Source of the DNA: Nostoc sp. LEGE 06077
GTDB taxonomy: Bacteria > Cyanobacteriota > Cyanobacteriia > Cyanobacteriales > Nostocaceae
NCBI RefSeq assembly: GCF_015207705.1
Contig: NZ_JADEWI010000007.1
Coordinates: 1-64,000, forward strand
Length of the DNA: 64,000 nt
Direction: 5' to 3'
Below, piece after piece: positions 54,171 through 63,063 of this stretch. A model generated the notes under the pieces. It was not told the origin of the DNA, did no database searches, and was given only the letters and a program-made list of their open reading frames with translations. How positions within the stretch are numbered: the first letter of the stretch is position 1; each line of letters opens with the position of its first letter. Both the position numbers and the translations under genes were made by a program.

Positions 54171-54713
54171 TCATACTTTTTGAGTTGGTTTTGAACAATC
54201 AGTTGACCTTGGCTCAGTCACAGAGTAACTTTCCAGGTTCAAGGGAATTGTTAATGTCACATACAAAGCTGGACGTAATGGTACTCCTAGAGCATTCCAC
54301 AAAGCCGCAGCATCCAAAGGATGAATAGCACAAACGGTCATTGCTAATTCGCCATGACCGCGAAGTGTGGGAGCCAGCACTTCCTCTCGTAATGAGTGAT
54401 GATGCAAAAGTAGTATTAATGCCTCAGACAAGAGACGCTGTTCACCCAAACTGGTAAAATCCCAAGCACTCACCAAAAATGAGACATCAAACCACCTCGG
54501 TGTGAATAAGACTAATTTCCTTTTGTCTGCGGCTTGCTGACAATTGGACTGTTGTTTGTCAACACTTTCTTGAATGTTGTAACAGTATAAATTCAGCCTA
54601 GGGTTGATATTCTGTTCCACACCAGGGTGGTTGAAATCAATTTGTTCTGTACTGAGCAGGGAAATCCCGCCAGCTAAAATTTTTGCTAAAGTCTGGGTAG
54701 CAGCTGGGATCAT
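54171..54713 (-). CDS. DUF4255 (Pvc16-type) protein, CIS tail terminator-like
   Basis: About 180 residues from ATG 54713 (MIPAATQTLAKIL); a TTG at 54722 is also open. The family signatures are the N-terminus 'TLAKILAGGISLL', 'PRLNLYCYNIQES', 'WFDVSFLVSAWDFTSLGEQRLLSEAL' pattern and 'GVPLRPALYVTLTIPL'. DUF4255 proteins cap the distal tail in CIS such as PVC and Afp. It is the first gene of the minus-strand CIS operon, 89 bp before the sheath gene (sheath start 54081). A second DUF4255 gene lies on the plus strand at 57404. Confidence 0.9.
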   Translation of the reverse strand: MIPAATQTLAKILAGGISLLSTEQIDFNHPGVEQNINPRLNLYCYNIQESVDKQQSNCQQAADKRKLVLFTPRWFDVSFLVSAWDFTSLGEQRLLSEALILLLHHHSLREEVLAPTLRGHGELAMTVCAIHPLDAAALWNALGVPLRPALYVTLTIPLNLESYSVTEPRSTDCSKPTQKV

Positions 54714-55165
54714 AAGACACAACAGCAGGGTGACTGAAATGCTCCCTTAATCAGTCTGGCGGGTGTATTTTTACCGCCAGCATGAATCTATGGAGGTTGA
54801 AGCGTCCTTACCAGAGTTCCTGATGTAGGCAGCAGAAAGTGACTACTTTGCTACCTAACTTACGGAAGGCAGAGGGCTGACAGCACAAAATAAACCTTTG
54901 AATTAGGCTTGGTTGCTGGTTAATTTGCCACTATTGGGCTAACTCTTTCTAGCTTAGGGATCTAGCTGGCTGGCGGTTATTAGACTTTGGTCGATATTGT
55001 AAAATTATTGTTTTAAATTCCCCAAATTCCAAAGCTGTAGAGTAAGCTAAACTCGTCCGTATTTATACAGTAAGAAGCATAATTTCTCCCAGTAGAAAAT
55101 ATCTGAGATTGAGTAGCATCCATAATGCTTCTTCGCTGTTAGAGTGTTTCGGAGTGTAAAACAGG
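54714..55165. other. Divergent regulatory region of the CIS locus
   Basis: 450 bp between the minus-strand CIS operon and the plus-strand kinase gene. No gene is seen. It should contain both promoters and is a likely target for the adjacent NarL-type regulator, but no clear palindromic site was found by eye. Confidence 0.45.
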
Positions 55166-56332
55166 ATGAGGGTGGCTACACAAAAATTAACCTCTCAATT
55201 TCCGCTACCTTTGTTGGTAAACAATTCAGAGAGTAAGCTGCCAGAGTCAGATTTTAACCAAATTTGTCAGCTAATTATTCAACAATTAACTGCCTTATTG
55301 CCGACTGTGGCTATCTGGACTGTTTATCACGATTTGGAAAAAGGAAAACGTCACTTAGTGGCTGAATATTTAGCAGAACAAGCTTGGCAAACCAACCACT
55401 TTGTGGCTGGACAATTCAACTCGGATTGTACATTTTTGCAAGCAGAAACTTGGTGGCGCGAGGATTTTCCCGTTCTCAAAATTACGGAACTCACAACATC
55501 GGATTTTTATCACAGCTATGTTTGCCGAATTAGCAAACATAGTGTGACAACAGCCGATTATTTATTGATTTGTACTAGTAAATCACTGTCCGCTGAACAG
55601 CAACAATTACTGCTGAGTAATGCTCAAATACTGAGTAATTATTTAGCTATGTATAGAGAGCGATCGCGCCAACAACAAGAAATTGCTGCTTTATCTCAAA
55701 CACTCGGACAAGCTGAACATCAATTGCGGAATCCTTTAGCATTGATTAATCTCTATGCAGAAAATCTCCGCTTGGCATTACCACAGGGTGATTTACAAGA
55801 ACAAGCCACATTAATTCGGCAAACTGTAGATGAACTCAGCACTAAATTAACTGATTTACTTTACCGTGGACAACGGGCAAATCTAAAATTTAAAAAACAC
55901 AATTTGCAAACAATTATTGGTGAATGTATTAAAACTTTACAGCATTTATTAAAAGAAAAAGAATTAAACATTAACTATCCTGAGAAACCTGTGTATGTGA
56001 CAGTAGATCACTGGCAGATGAAACAGGTATTTGATAACTTACTATCCAATGCAATTCATTTTAGTCCTCGTGGCGGGACAATAACTTGCAATTGGTATGC
56101 CTACAGTAATGAAGTGATAATTGAAATTTGCGATCGCGGTTCCGGAATTGCCCCAGAGGAATTGAAGCAAATATTTAAGCCTTATTATTCTCGGCGTTTA
56201 GGTGGTACAGGTTTAGGACTAGCGATCGCCCAAAAAATTATCCTGGCACATCAAGGTAACTTATGGGTAGAAAATCTCCCAGAAGGTGGCGCACAATTTT
56301 CCTTTACATTACCGCATAAAAGGCAAAAGTAA
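55166..56332 (+). CDS. Soluble sensor histidine kinase at the CIS locus
   Basis: 388 residues. The N-terminal 180 residues form a GAF-like or DICT-like sensor ('FNQICQLIIQQLTALLPTVAIWTVY' region, 'VYHDLEKGKRHLVAEYL'); no transmembrane segment is evident. The kinase core follows: H-box 'AEHQLRNPLALINLYAENL' (an HxLRNPL form), N-box 'VFDNLLSNAIHFS', 'ICDRGSGIAPEEL' and 'GGTGLGLAIAQKI'. It is 194 bp upstream of a NarL-type regulator in the same direction. The pair stand between the two halves of the CIS locus and may control its expression; that role is inferred from position. Confidence 0.88.
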   Translation: MRVATQKLTSQFPLPLLVNNSESKLPESDFNQICQLIIQQLTALLPTVAIWTVYHDLEKGKRHLVAEYLAEQAWQTNHFVAGQFNSDCTFLQAETWWREDFPVLKITELTTSDFYHSYVCRISKHSVTTADYLLICTSKSLSAEQQQLLLSNAQILSNYLAMYRERSRQQQEIAALSQTLGQAEHQLRNPLALINLYAENLRLALPQGDLQEQATLIRQTVDELSTKLTDLLYRGQRANLKFKKHNLQTIIGECIKTLQHLLKEKELNINYPEKPVYVTVDHWQMKQVFDNLLSNAIHFSPRGGTITCNWYAYSNEVIIEICDRGSGIAPEELKQIFKPYYSRRLGGTGLGLAIAQKIILAHQGNLWVENLPEGGAQFSFTLPHKRQK

Positions 56333-56526
56333 AAAGGTAAAAGTAAAAAGAAATAAGATTTATACTGCCAGCTTTTTCACAGTTTTAAATGGTTACTGAG
56401 CTTAATCAAAATATGCTCTGCTGTTCTTGTCAACCAACTTAATTTAACTGCCAAAATTCAGATAAGTTCTGACTTTTGAATTCTAGCTACTGACTTCTCT
56501 TTTATATACCAGGCACACTATCTACT

Positions 56527-57210
56527 ATGAATACTAAAAAAGAGGTTATCTCTATTCTGCTCGTCGATGACGAACCGCATTTTCGTAAAGGTATACGCAC
56601 CTTATTAAATTTTTATACAACTAGTAGTAGTCTGGGTTTGAATGTGATTGGAGAAGCCGCATCTGTTGAGCAAGCAGTGAAATTAACTGCGGAACAACAC
56701 CCCGCTTTAATATTACTAGATTTAGAATTACCCCCAGAAGATGGCATTATAGCGCTGCAACGTCTGGGAGAATTATCTTATAACGGTAAAGTCTTAATTT
56801 TATCGGCTCATCAACAAGATGAATGGATATTTCGCGCCATGCAAGCTGGTGCTTGTGGTTATGTATTTAAAGACCAATTAGCAACTCAATTGTGTGAAGC
56901 AATTACGACTGTGATTAATCATCAAGTTTATTTACCACCAGATGTAGCAACTGCCTTTTTTAGACTGTTTCACTACTACACAGGACACTCATTAAACTCT
57001 AGTAATAGTTGTATTCATCTCACAGAAAGAGAACAAGAGGTTTTAAATTGGTTAGTTCAAGGTGCTTCTAACGAACAAATTGCTGGCAATCTATATATTA
57101 CAGTCGCCACAGTTAAAGCCCACTTAACAGCTATCTTTGAAAAATTAAGTGTCACCAGCCGCACTCAAGCCATCGTCAAAGCATTAAAACTAGGTTTAGT
57201 TTGTCCATAA
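56527..57210 (+). CDS. NarL/FixJ-type response regulator at the CIS locus
   Basis: 227 residues: receiver (about 8-130) with 'ILLVDDEPHFRKGI', phospho-Asp in 'LILLDLELPPEDG' and Lys in 'GYVFKDQLA', then a LuxR-type helix-turn-helix (about 160-222) with 'LTEREQEVLNWLVQGASNEQIA' pattern and 'TVKAHLTAIFEKL'. It is a DNA-binding regulator, likely phosphorylated by the kinase upstream. Its target may be the divergent CIS operon or the plus-strand CIS genes that follow. Confidence 0.92.
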   Translation: MNTKKEVISILLVDDEPHFRKGIRTLLNFYTTSSSLGLNVIGEAASVEQAVKLTAEQHPALILLDLELPPEDGIIALQRLGELSYNGKVLILSAHQQDEWIFRAMQAGACGYVFKDQLATQLCEAITTVINHQVYLPPDVATAFFRLFHYYTGHSLNSSNSCIHLTEREQEVLNWLVQGASNEQIAGNLYITVATVKAHLTAIFEKLSVTSRTQAIVKALKLGLVCP

Positions 57211-57373
57211 TTTAGTGCTGATTGCTGAGTATTTGATTAAGTAAGAAAAGGGAGTTTATCAGAAAAATGTTGAGAGACAAGTTGTTAAATATTATTCAAC
57301 TAAAATCATTACTTTTTACTTTCAAAAAACTTTAATGTCTCACTTTCTTTATTACATCACACCATAATCATTT

Positions 57374-57397
57374 ACTCAGCACTCAGCACTCAGCACT
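57374..57397 (+). repeat. STRR, units of ACTCAGC, just before a CIS gene start
   Basis: ACTCAGC at 57374, 57381 and 57388, then ACT. It ends 6 bp before the ATG at 57404, so it occupies the place of the ribosome-binding site; no purine-rich site is visible. Confidence 0.9.
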
Positions 57398-57403
57398 ATA
57401 AAA

Positions 57404-58669
57404 ATGAGCAACTATTTAGCCATAGCCACCATCACCGCAACGCTACAAAGAACATTGCAAGCCAGTGTCCAAGTAGATATAGATGGTGCGCGGGTGACAA
57501 CTGTGAGACCCGATCGCCTGAATAATGCTACACCAGAAGCAGGAGTAAACATTTATCTTTACGATGTTTTACTCAATAGTGCTTGGCGCAGTGCTGATTT
57601 AAGACAACGCCACTCTGAAGAAAAATATATTAAGCGATCGCAAACAGGTTTAGATTTGTACTACTTGATCACCTGTTACGGTAACGATGTAGAGTTGGAA
57701 CCGCAGCGCCTCATGGGTAGTATTGTCAGCACACTCAATAGCAAATCGATTATCACCCAAGAGATGATTCGGGAAACAGTAGCCGATTCAACTTTTACAT
57801 TTTTAGCCGATTCTAACTTAGCCGAACAAGTGGAAGCGATCGCTATTTCTCCCGTTGATATGAATATCGAAGAAATCTCGAAAATTTGGACGGTATTTTT
57901 TCAAACACCATACTCCCTCTCATTGGGTTATAAAGCCAGTGTCATCTTAATTGATAGCGGCGACATCCCGAAAAAACCCTTACCTGTACGCAACATTCAG
58001 CGTCATGTTACACCATACCAACCAGCGATCGCTCACATCAAGGTAGCCGAAGAAATAGCCAAACTCTGGAAAACCCAAAATCCCGCAACACCACTAATTC
58101 TCGCCACCAGCACCTTGTTAATTCAAGGCAACAAATTACACGCAGATATTACACAAGTCCGCATTGGTAACGTGACAATCACTCCTCAAACCGTCACCGA
58201 AACGCAAATTACTTTAGATCTTGCCACCATACCCGTAGAATCATTACGGGCTGGTGTTCAGAGTATACAAGTAATTCATCCCCAGCAGCGTGTAAACTCC
58301 AATGTTGTGCCGATATTACTGCGCCCCACCATTCAAGAAGTTACCGTATCTAATTTACATGGCAGAGGTAACGACCTGCGATCGGCGGATGTCAACGTTA
58401 TAGTTAACTTCACAATTGAGAAAACACAACAAGTCACTTTAGTTTTAACAGAACTTTCCCTCACCCAATTTACCGGATATTCCTGCGAACAAACCAAGCA
58501 CCGCCGCAATAACAGCAACTCTATTACCTTTGCGATTACCGATTGCTTACCCGGAAACTATTTAGTTCGCCTAGTTGTAGACGGTGCCGAAAGTTTACTC
58601 TCAGTTGATACAGATCCTCATAGTCCTACTTATGAAAGTTATATCGGGCCTGTAATAGCGATCGCCTAA
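57404..58669 (+). CDS. DUF4255 (Pvc16-type N-terminal domain) protein, long form
   Basis: 421 residues. The N-terminal 190 residues match the DUF4255 family ('NYLAIATITATLQRTLQASVQVDID' pattern, 'GVNIYLYDVLLNSAWRSADLR', 'GLDLYYLITCYGNDVELEPQRLMGSIV' pattern, 'FFQTPYSLSLGYKASVILID'). The rest is a beta-rich region, perhaps IPT/Ig-like ('TPLILATSTLLIQGNKL', 'PTIQEVTVSNL'). Longer forms like this accompany CIS genes; the extra domains may contact the membrane or the sheath cap. It is followed by the AAA+ ATPase gene 29 bp later. It has no visible ribosome-binding site. Confidence 0.88.
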   Translation: MSNYLAIATITATLQRTLQASVQVDIDGARVTTVRPDRLNNATPEAGVNIYLYDVLLNSAWRSADLRQRHSEEKYIKRSQTGLDLYYLITCYGNDVELEPQRLMGSIVSTLNSKSIITQEMIRETVADSTFTFLADSNLAEQVEAIAISPVDMNIEEISKIWTVFFQTPYSLSLGYKASVILIDSGDIPKKPLPVRNIQRHVTPYQPAIAHIKVAEEIAKLWKTQNPATPLILATSTLLIQGNKLHADITQVRIGNVTITPQTVTETQITLDLATIPVESLRAGVQSIQVIHPQQRVNSNVVPILLRPTIQEVTVSNLHGRGNDLRSADVNVIVNFTIEKTQQVTLVLTELSLTQFTGYSCEQTKHRRNNSNSITFAITDCLPGNYLVRLVVDGAESLLSVDTDPHSPTYESYIGPVIAIA

Positions 58670-58698
58670 TAAACCATCCCATTTGAGATTTGAAATTA

Positions 58699-60678
58699 AT
58701 GATAGATACATTATTAACTCAGAACTATGAATGGCAAGCAGCTAACTATGATTACTTAATGAATGTTCTAGATATAGTTCGTCATGCCTTAATACCTGAA
58801 GATCCTCAAGAAAACTTAACTCCACATTATCCCAATCTCCCGCCGCCAGCCCTCAACAATCTCAGTCAAATTTTTGGTTTATCAGAATTTGAACGTTATG
58901 TATTATTACTGTGCGTTGGTATGGAATTAGATGCTAATTGGGGTTTGTTGTGTGCTAACGCCCCAGGTAGTTTAGGAAAACCCTACCCAACCTTTATGTT
59001 AGCTACAGCAACCTTACCGCAACCTAATTGGAATGCCTTTACACCAAATGCACCGTTGCGAAAGTGGCAGTTAATCCAAGTTGGTGAAGGTACTACCCGA
59101 AATCTGAGTCCTTTGCGAATTGATGAACGAATTTTTCATTATTTGTTAGGGTTGAATCATTTAGATGAAAGATTACAAGGTATTGTTCAACCGCTGGAAA
59201 TGCCAAGTATTGAAAATATCCCCTCTCATCAGCAGTTAGTTGAACAATTAGCCACAACTTGGATTGAAACACAAACAGCATTACCAATTATCCAGTTATG
59301 TGGAGATGAAATCGCCAGCAAAAAAGCGATCGCCACCACAGCGTGCAAGTTACTCAATCTCAATTTACAGTTAATGTCCGCTGGGGCAATTACTCACTTG
59401 CGTCAGAACGAGATCAACGAATTGTTGCGTCTGTGGGAAAGAGAATCGATGCTCAACAATAGCGTTTTGCTATTGGATTGTGACGAAGTAGATCAGACAG
59501 ATCCAGTCAAAGAAAATGCGATCGCTCGCTTGATAGCGAGTATCTCCAGTCCCTTAATTATCACTAGTCGAGAAAGAAAGCGATCGCCCCAACGTCCCCT
59601 AATTGCGATCGACGTTCATAAACCTAGCACCCCCGAACAACGGATCATCTGGCAAAATGCTTTAGGCGAAGCAGCCGCCAGCCTCAACGGCCATGTAGAC
59701 ACCCTAGTTTCCCACTTCAGCCTAAATGCTTCTAATATTCACACCATTTGTGCAGAAGCCAAAGGCAAGTTAAAAGTTAAAAGTCAGCACTCACACTTCG
59801 ACTTCGCTCAGTGTACAGCACTCAGCACTCTCTTATGGGATACTTGCCGTTCTCAAGCGCGATCACGTCTAGATGAGTTGGCGCAACCTCTAGAACTGGG
59901 CGCGAACTGGGATGATTTAGTCTTACCAGAAGCACAACGTCAAGTTCTCCGAGATATCGCCGCCCATGTCCGACAACGGGCAAAAGTCTATGAACAATGG
60001 GGATTTGGCAACAAAGGCGGGCGGGGTTTAGGTATCAGCGCCTTATTTGCTGGCGCTAGTGGTACTGGTAAGACAATGGCCGCAGAAGTAATTGCCAATG
60101 AACTACGTTTAGATTTATACCGCATAGATTTAAGCCAAGTTGTCAGTAAGTACATTGGCGAAACCGAGAAAAACTTGCGGCGCGTATTTGATGCAGCCGA
60201 AGCCGGAGGCGCAATTTTATTATTTGATGAAGCAGATGCTTTATTTGGTAAACGTAGCGAAGTCAAAGACAGCCACGATCGCCACGCCAATATTGAAGTA
60301 GGCTACTTACTGCAACGAATGGAATCTTACCGGGGTTTAGCAATTCTCACCACCAACTTAAAAGCTTCCTTAGATCAGGCATTTTTGCGGCGAATTCGAT
60401 TTATTGCCCAGTTTCCTTTTCCCGATATCACCCAGCGCACCGAGATTTGGCAACGGGTTTTTCCGCGTCAAACACCTACTCAAGATTTAGATGCGAGTAA
60501 GTTAGCCAAATTAAATGTATCGGGCGGTAATATTCGCAATATCGCTCTAAACGCCGCCTTTTTAGCAGCCGATAGCGGGGAAGCAGTGCAGATGAAACAT
60601 CTTTTACAAGCCGCCAGGAGTGAGTACGCCAAGCTAGAAAGACAGTTAACAGATGCCGAGGTGAAAGGTTGGATTTGA
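58699..60678 (+). CDS. CIS-associated AAA+ ATPase (Pvc15/Afp15-like)
   Basis: 659 residues from ATG 58699 (TTG at 58690 is also open). The N-terminal half is helical, followed by a degenerate AAA domain (about 185-320, no clear Walker A). The second AAA+ domain is complete: Walker A 'FAGASGTGKTMAA' near 455, Walker B 'AILLFDEADALFGKRSEV', sensor 'ILTTNLKASLDQAFLRRI' and 'GGNIRNIALNAAFLA'. Such ATPases accompany CIS clusters and are thought to act in assembly or effector loading. A stretch at about 355-378 ('KLKVKSQHSHFDFAQ', 'CTALSTL') is encoded by repeat-like DNA. Confidence 0.93.
   Translation: MIDTLLTQNYEWQAANYDYLMNVLDIVRHALIPEDPQENLTPHYPNLPPPALNNLSQIFGLSEFERYVLLLCVGMELDANWGLLCANAPGSLGKPYPTFMLATATLPQPNWNAFTPNAPLRKWQLIQVGEGTTRNLSPLRIDERIFHYLLGLNHLDERLQGIVQPLEMPSIENIPSHQQLVEQLATTWIETQTALPIIQLCGDEIASKKAIATTACKLLNLNLQLMSAGAITHLRQNEINELLRLWERESMLNNSVLLLDCDEVDQTDPVKENAIARLIASISSPLIITSRERKRSPQRPLIAIDVHKPSTPEQRIIWQNALGEAAASLNGHVDTLVSHFSLNASNIHTICAEAKGKLKVKSQHSHFDFAQCTALSTLLWDTCRSQARSRLDELAQPLELGANWDDLVLPEAQRQVLRDIAAHVRQRAKVYEQWGFGNKGGRGLGISALFAGASGTGKTMAAEVIANELRLDLYRIDLSQVVSKYIGETEKNLRRVFDAAEAGGAILLFDEADALFGKRSEVKDSHDRHANIEVGYLLQRMESYRGLAILTTNLKASLDQAFLRRIRFIAQFPFPDITQRTEIWQRVFPRQTPTQDLDASKLAKLNVSGGNIRNIALNAAFLAADSGEAVQMKHLLQAARSEYAKLERQLTDAEVKGWI
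59764..59830 (+). repeat. Intergenic-type repeat inserted in the AAA+ ATPase coding sequence
   Basis: Contains 'aagttaaaagttaaaagt' heptamer material, 'cttcgacttcgctcagtg', a widespread Nostoc intergenic repeat, and 'cagcactcagcact', the same STRR unit that precedes the gene at 57404. It keeps the frame and adds about 22 residues between the two AAA regions. Confidence 0.75.
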
Positions 60679-60792
60679 CACTGTGAATAGTAGTGGCGAT
60701 CGCTAACCAATGTCCACAAGTTAATGCCAAAATTGATACTAGCTATGTCTGGACAACAAACCACTAATTTAAAAAATTGGAGAGTTGAGTAA

Positions 60793-62304
60793 ATGTATAC
60801 AAGACAGTACAAAACAAAAAAAGCTTCTACAAATTATTCTGATACCTCAACCTCCAATCAATTTGCACCACGCCGCTTTGTCGTCCAGCCGCAAGCCGAA
60901 GAAATAACCAACAACCAAACGCCTGATTTACAGACTCAATCAGAAAAGAAAAAACAATCTGGCAACAACTTGCGAAATATATCCGTATTTGCCAGCAATG
61001 TCACTCAACCCCAGCCACCCCGCATTCAAATGAAGCTCACCATCGGCCAGCCAGGTGACAAATACGAACAAGAAGCGGACAGATTAGCAGCAGATGTAGT
61101 GCAGCGAATTAATGCACCTGAGAGTAAACAGGTTCAGCGTCAGCAATCAACAGAAGAAGAAGACGAACTGCAAATGAAACCCATAGTGCAGCGTCTGTCT
61201 ATGGCTGGTGGTATGGCTGCAACACCTGATTTAGAAGAATCGATACAACAGGCCAGGAGTAGCGGACAGCCACTAACAGAAAGTATCCGACAACCAATGG
61301 AACAGGCATTTGGCACTGATTTCAGCGGCGTGAAAGTTCACACTGATGCTCAATCTGACCAGTTAAATCAGTCAATTCAAGCAAAAGCCTTTACCACAGG
61401 GCAAGATATTTTCTTTCGCCAAGGAGCATACGATCCAGGCAGCCGAGCGGGACAGGAATTACTTGGTCATGAGTTAGCCCATGTGGTGCAGCAGAGAGGT
61501 GGTACATCAAAGATATCAAAATCTTATGAGCAAGTTATCCAAAGGTTTAAAGACAAGCTAGAGGATGCCAGCGATGTCACAGAAGAAAGCATAAACAATG
61601 CCCCAAAAGAAAAACTTGAAGAATGGTTACAGAGAGAAGAATCTGATACCTGGGATGACGAAGTAAACGATCTCGTTCCAAATACAATAGATAAGAAGAA
61701 AATAAAAGATGCGATTGTAGCGATTGAAAAAGCAAATGCACAGCAAGCAAAGTTGAAAGAACTCGGTGTGACTGCCGAACAACTACTTCTTTTTCAAGAC
61801 ACAACGGAAGATACAAATATAATCAAAAAATGTGCCATGACCTGTACAATTAAAGTATGGGATTTAACAGTGGTTCTGAATTCTCTAAAAAATTACAGCC
61901 AAGACGCTCGGGAAACTGCGCTAAGTGTGCTGGCTAAAGGAGAGGTAAACACCACAGAAGCACTGACTACTTTGGCAAGCAGCTGGAGTGAAATGCAGGA
62001 TAAATCAACAATTAATATCCAAACTTTGATTACCTTGATTAAGAATAACGCCGTAGTAGCACAAGGTGGAACATACAAAGTTCCTAAACTTACAGGTACA
62101 GAGGATACTGCATATACTTTCTACTTCAATGGTGTACAGATTCTACGTATCGTTCCAGAATGGCATGTACACATTACTAAAACAGGATTAGAAAGACCTG
62201 GCTTCAAGAATAAGGGCGACAAGTACAATATAGGGCCGGGAACCCGCGTCGAAACAAATAAAAAAGATTCCCAAGAATTACTGAAAGCATGTCAACCATC
62301 CTAA
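60793..62304 (+). CDS. DUF4157 domain protein, putative CIS effector
   Basis: 503 residues. An N-terminal low-complexity leader (about 1-75, 'NQFAPRRFVV') ends in 'RIQMKLTIGQPGDKYEQEAD' (from residue 77), the start of DUF4157. The domain contains 'LPEPMEQAFGTDFSGVKVHTD'-type sequence ('PMEQAFGTDFSGVKVHTD'), 'KAFTTGQDIFF' and the zinc-protease motif 'GHELAHVVQQ' (HELAH at 226-230). Residues 245-503 are a domain I do not recognise, with 'EWHVHITKTG' near the end. DUF4157 proteins are common CIS cargo. The ATG has GGAGAG 8 nt upstream. Confidence 0.88.
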   Translation: MYTRQYKTKKASTNYSDTSTSNQFAPRRFVVQPQAEEITNNQTPDLQTQSEKKKQSGNNLRNISVFASNVTQPQPPRIQMKLTIGQPGDKYEQEADRLAADVVQRINAPESKQVQRQQSTEEEDELQMKPIVQRLSMAGGMAATPDLEESIQQARSSGQPLTESIRQPMEQAFGTDFSGVKVHTDAQSDQLNQSIQAKAFTTGQDIFFRQGAYDPGSRAGQELLGHELAHVVQQRGGTSKISKSYEQVIQRFKDKLEDASDVTEESINNAPKEKLEEWLQREESDTWDDEVNDLVPNTIDKKKIKDAIVAIEKANAQQAKLKELGVTAEQLLLFQDTTEDTNIIKKCAMTCTIKVWDLTVVLNSLKNYSQDARETALSVLAKGEVNTTEALTTLASSWSEMQDKSTINIQTLITLIKNNAVVAQGGTYKVPKLTGTEDTAYTFYFNGVQILRIVPEWHVHITKTGLERPGFKNKGDKYNIGPGTRVETNKKDSQELLKACQPS

Positions 62305-62324
62305 TCCTCTCCTCAGTAAAGATT

Positions 62325-62372
62325 TCTCAGATCAAACAAATTTTTACTTGGCTGAGGATGACAGCTAGTTAG
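62325..62372 (+). pseudogene. Remnant of a Uma2-type gene 3' end
   Basis: Sixteen codons in one frame read S-Q-I-K-Q-I-F-T-W-L-R-M-T-A-S-stop, resembling the C-terminus of the intact Uma2 gene at 62497 (LSVEQVFSWLKMQSM). It is followed by a copy of the sequence that follows the intact gene, so a Uma2 copy once ended here. Confidence 0.55.
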
Positions 62373-62407
62373 TAGAAAAATGTGTTGGGTTTTTGAGAGC
62401 GATCGCC

Positions 62408-62444
62408 ATCTATGTAAACATATAGTATTGATTGTGGCGATCGC
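62408..62444 (+). repeat. Direct repeat, left copy
   Basis: Begins ATCTATGTAAACA and ends GTGGCGATCGC; 37 bp. Nearly identical to 63054-63089 (one or two base gap). The two flank the Uma2 gene. Confidence 0.85.
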
Positions 62445-62496
62445 CCATCCAACCACCCTGCTAAACTAAAATCACACCTCGTAATCTTCAGGAGCT

Positions 62497-63063
62497 ATGA
62501 GTGCCACAACTAGCCCAAATCTAACCCTAGAAACGTTTCTGAAGCTCCCAGAAACCAAACCAGCTAGTGAATATATCAACGGCGAGATTATTCAAAAACC
62601 AATGCCGAAAGGGAAGCATAGTCGATTGCAGTTAAAGTTGTGTAATAGCATTAATGATGTTGCAGAAAATCAACAGATTGCTTATGCTTTCCCAGAGTTG
62701 CGTTGTAGTTTTGGTACGCGCTCAATTGTACCTGATGTAGCAGTTTTCCAATGGTCGCGCATTCCCTTTGATGCGGATGGGGAAGCACCCAACGATTTTT
62801 TACTGTGTCCTGACTGGACAATTGAAATTCTTTCTCCTGAACAAAGTTCCAATAAAGTAATTGGTAATATTCTTTACTGCTTACAACATGGTTGTCAGCT
62901 TGGTTGGTTAATCGATCCAAATGATCGCTCTATTCTTGTTTTTGCTCCGAATCAACAACCACAATTGTTGGAAGGTAGCGATCGCTTATTGAGTTTACCA
63001 GAAATCGACCTAAATCTGTCGGTAGAGCAGGTTTTTAGTTGGCTGAAGATGCAATCTATGTAA
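62497..63063 (+). CDS. Uma2 family protein (PD-(D/E)XK nuclease fold, DUF820)
   Basis: 188 residues of a family highly multiplied in cyanobacteria. Features: 'LPETKPASEYINGEIIQKP', 'PDVAVFQWSRIPFD', 'DWTIEILSPEQSSNKV' and 'HGCQLGWLIDPNDRSILVF'. The Asp and Glu of 'PDVAVF' and 'WTIEILSP' form the nuclease-type acidic site. Biochemical role is not established; these genes are often mobile and multi-copy. Its flanking direct repeats and the neighbouring tail remnant point to duplication or insertion within the CIS effector region. It has no obvious link to the injection system. Confidence 0.88.
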   Translation: MSATTSPNLTLETFLKLPETKPASEYINGEIIQKPMPKGKHSRLQLKLCNSINDVAENQQIAYAFPELRCSFGTRSIVPDVAVFQWSRIPFDADGEAPNDFLLCPDWTIEILSPEQSSNKVIGNILYCLQHGCQLGWLIDPNDRSILVFAPNQQPQLLEGSDRLLSLPEIDLNLSVEQVFSWLKMQSM

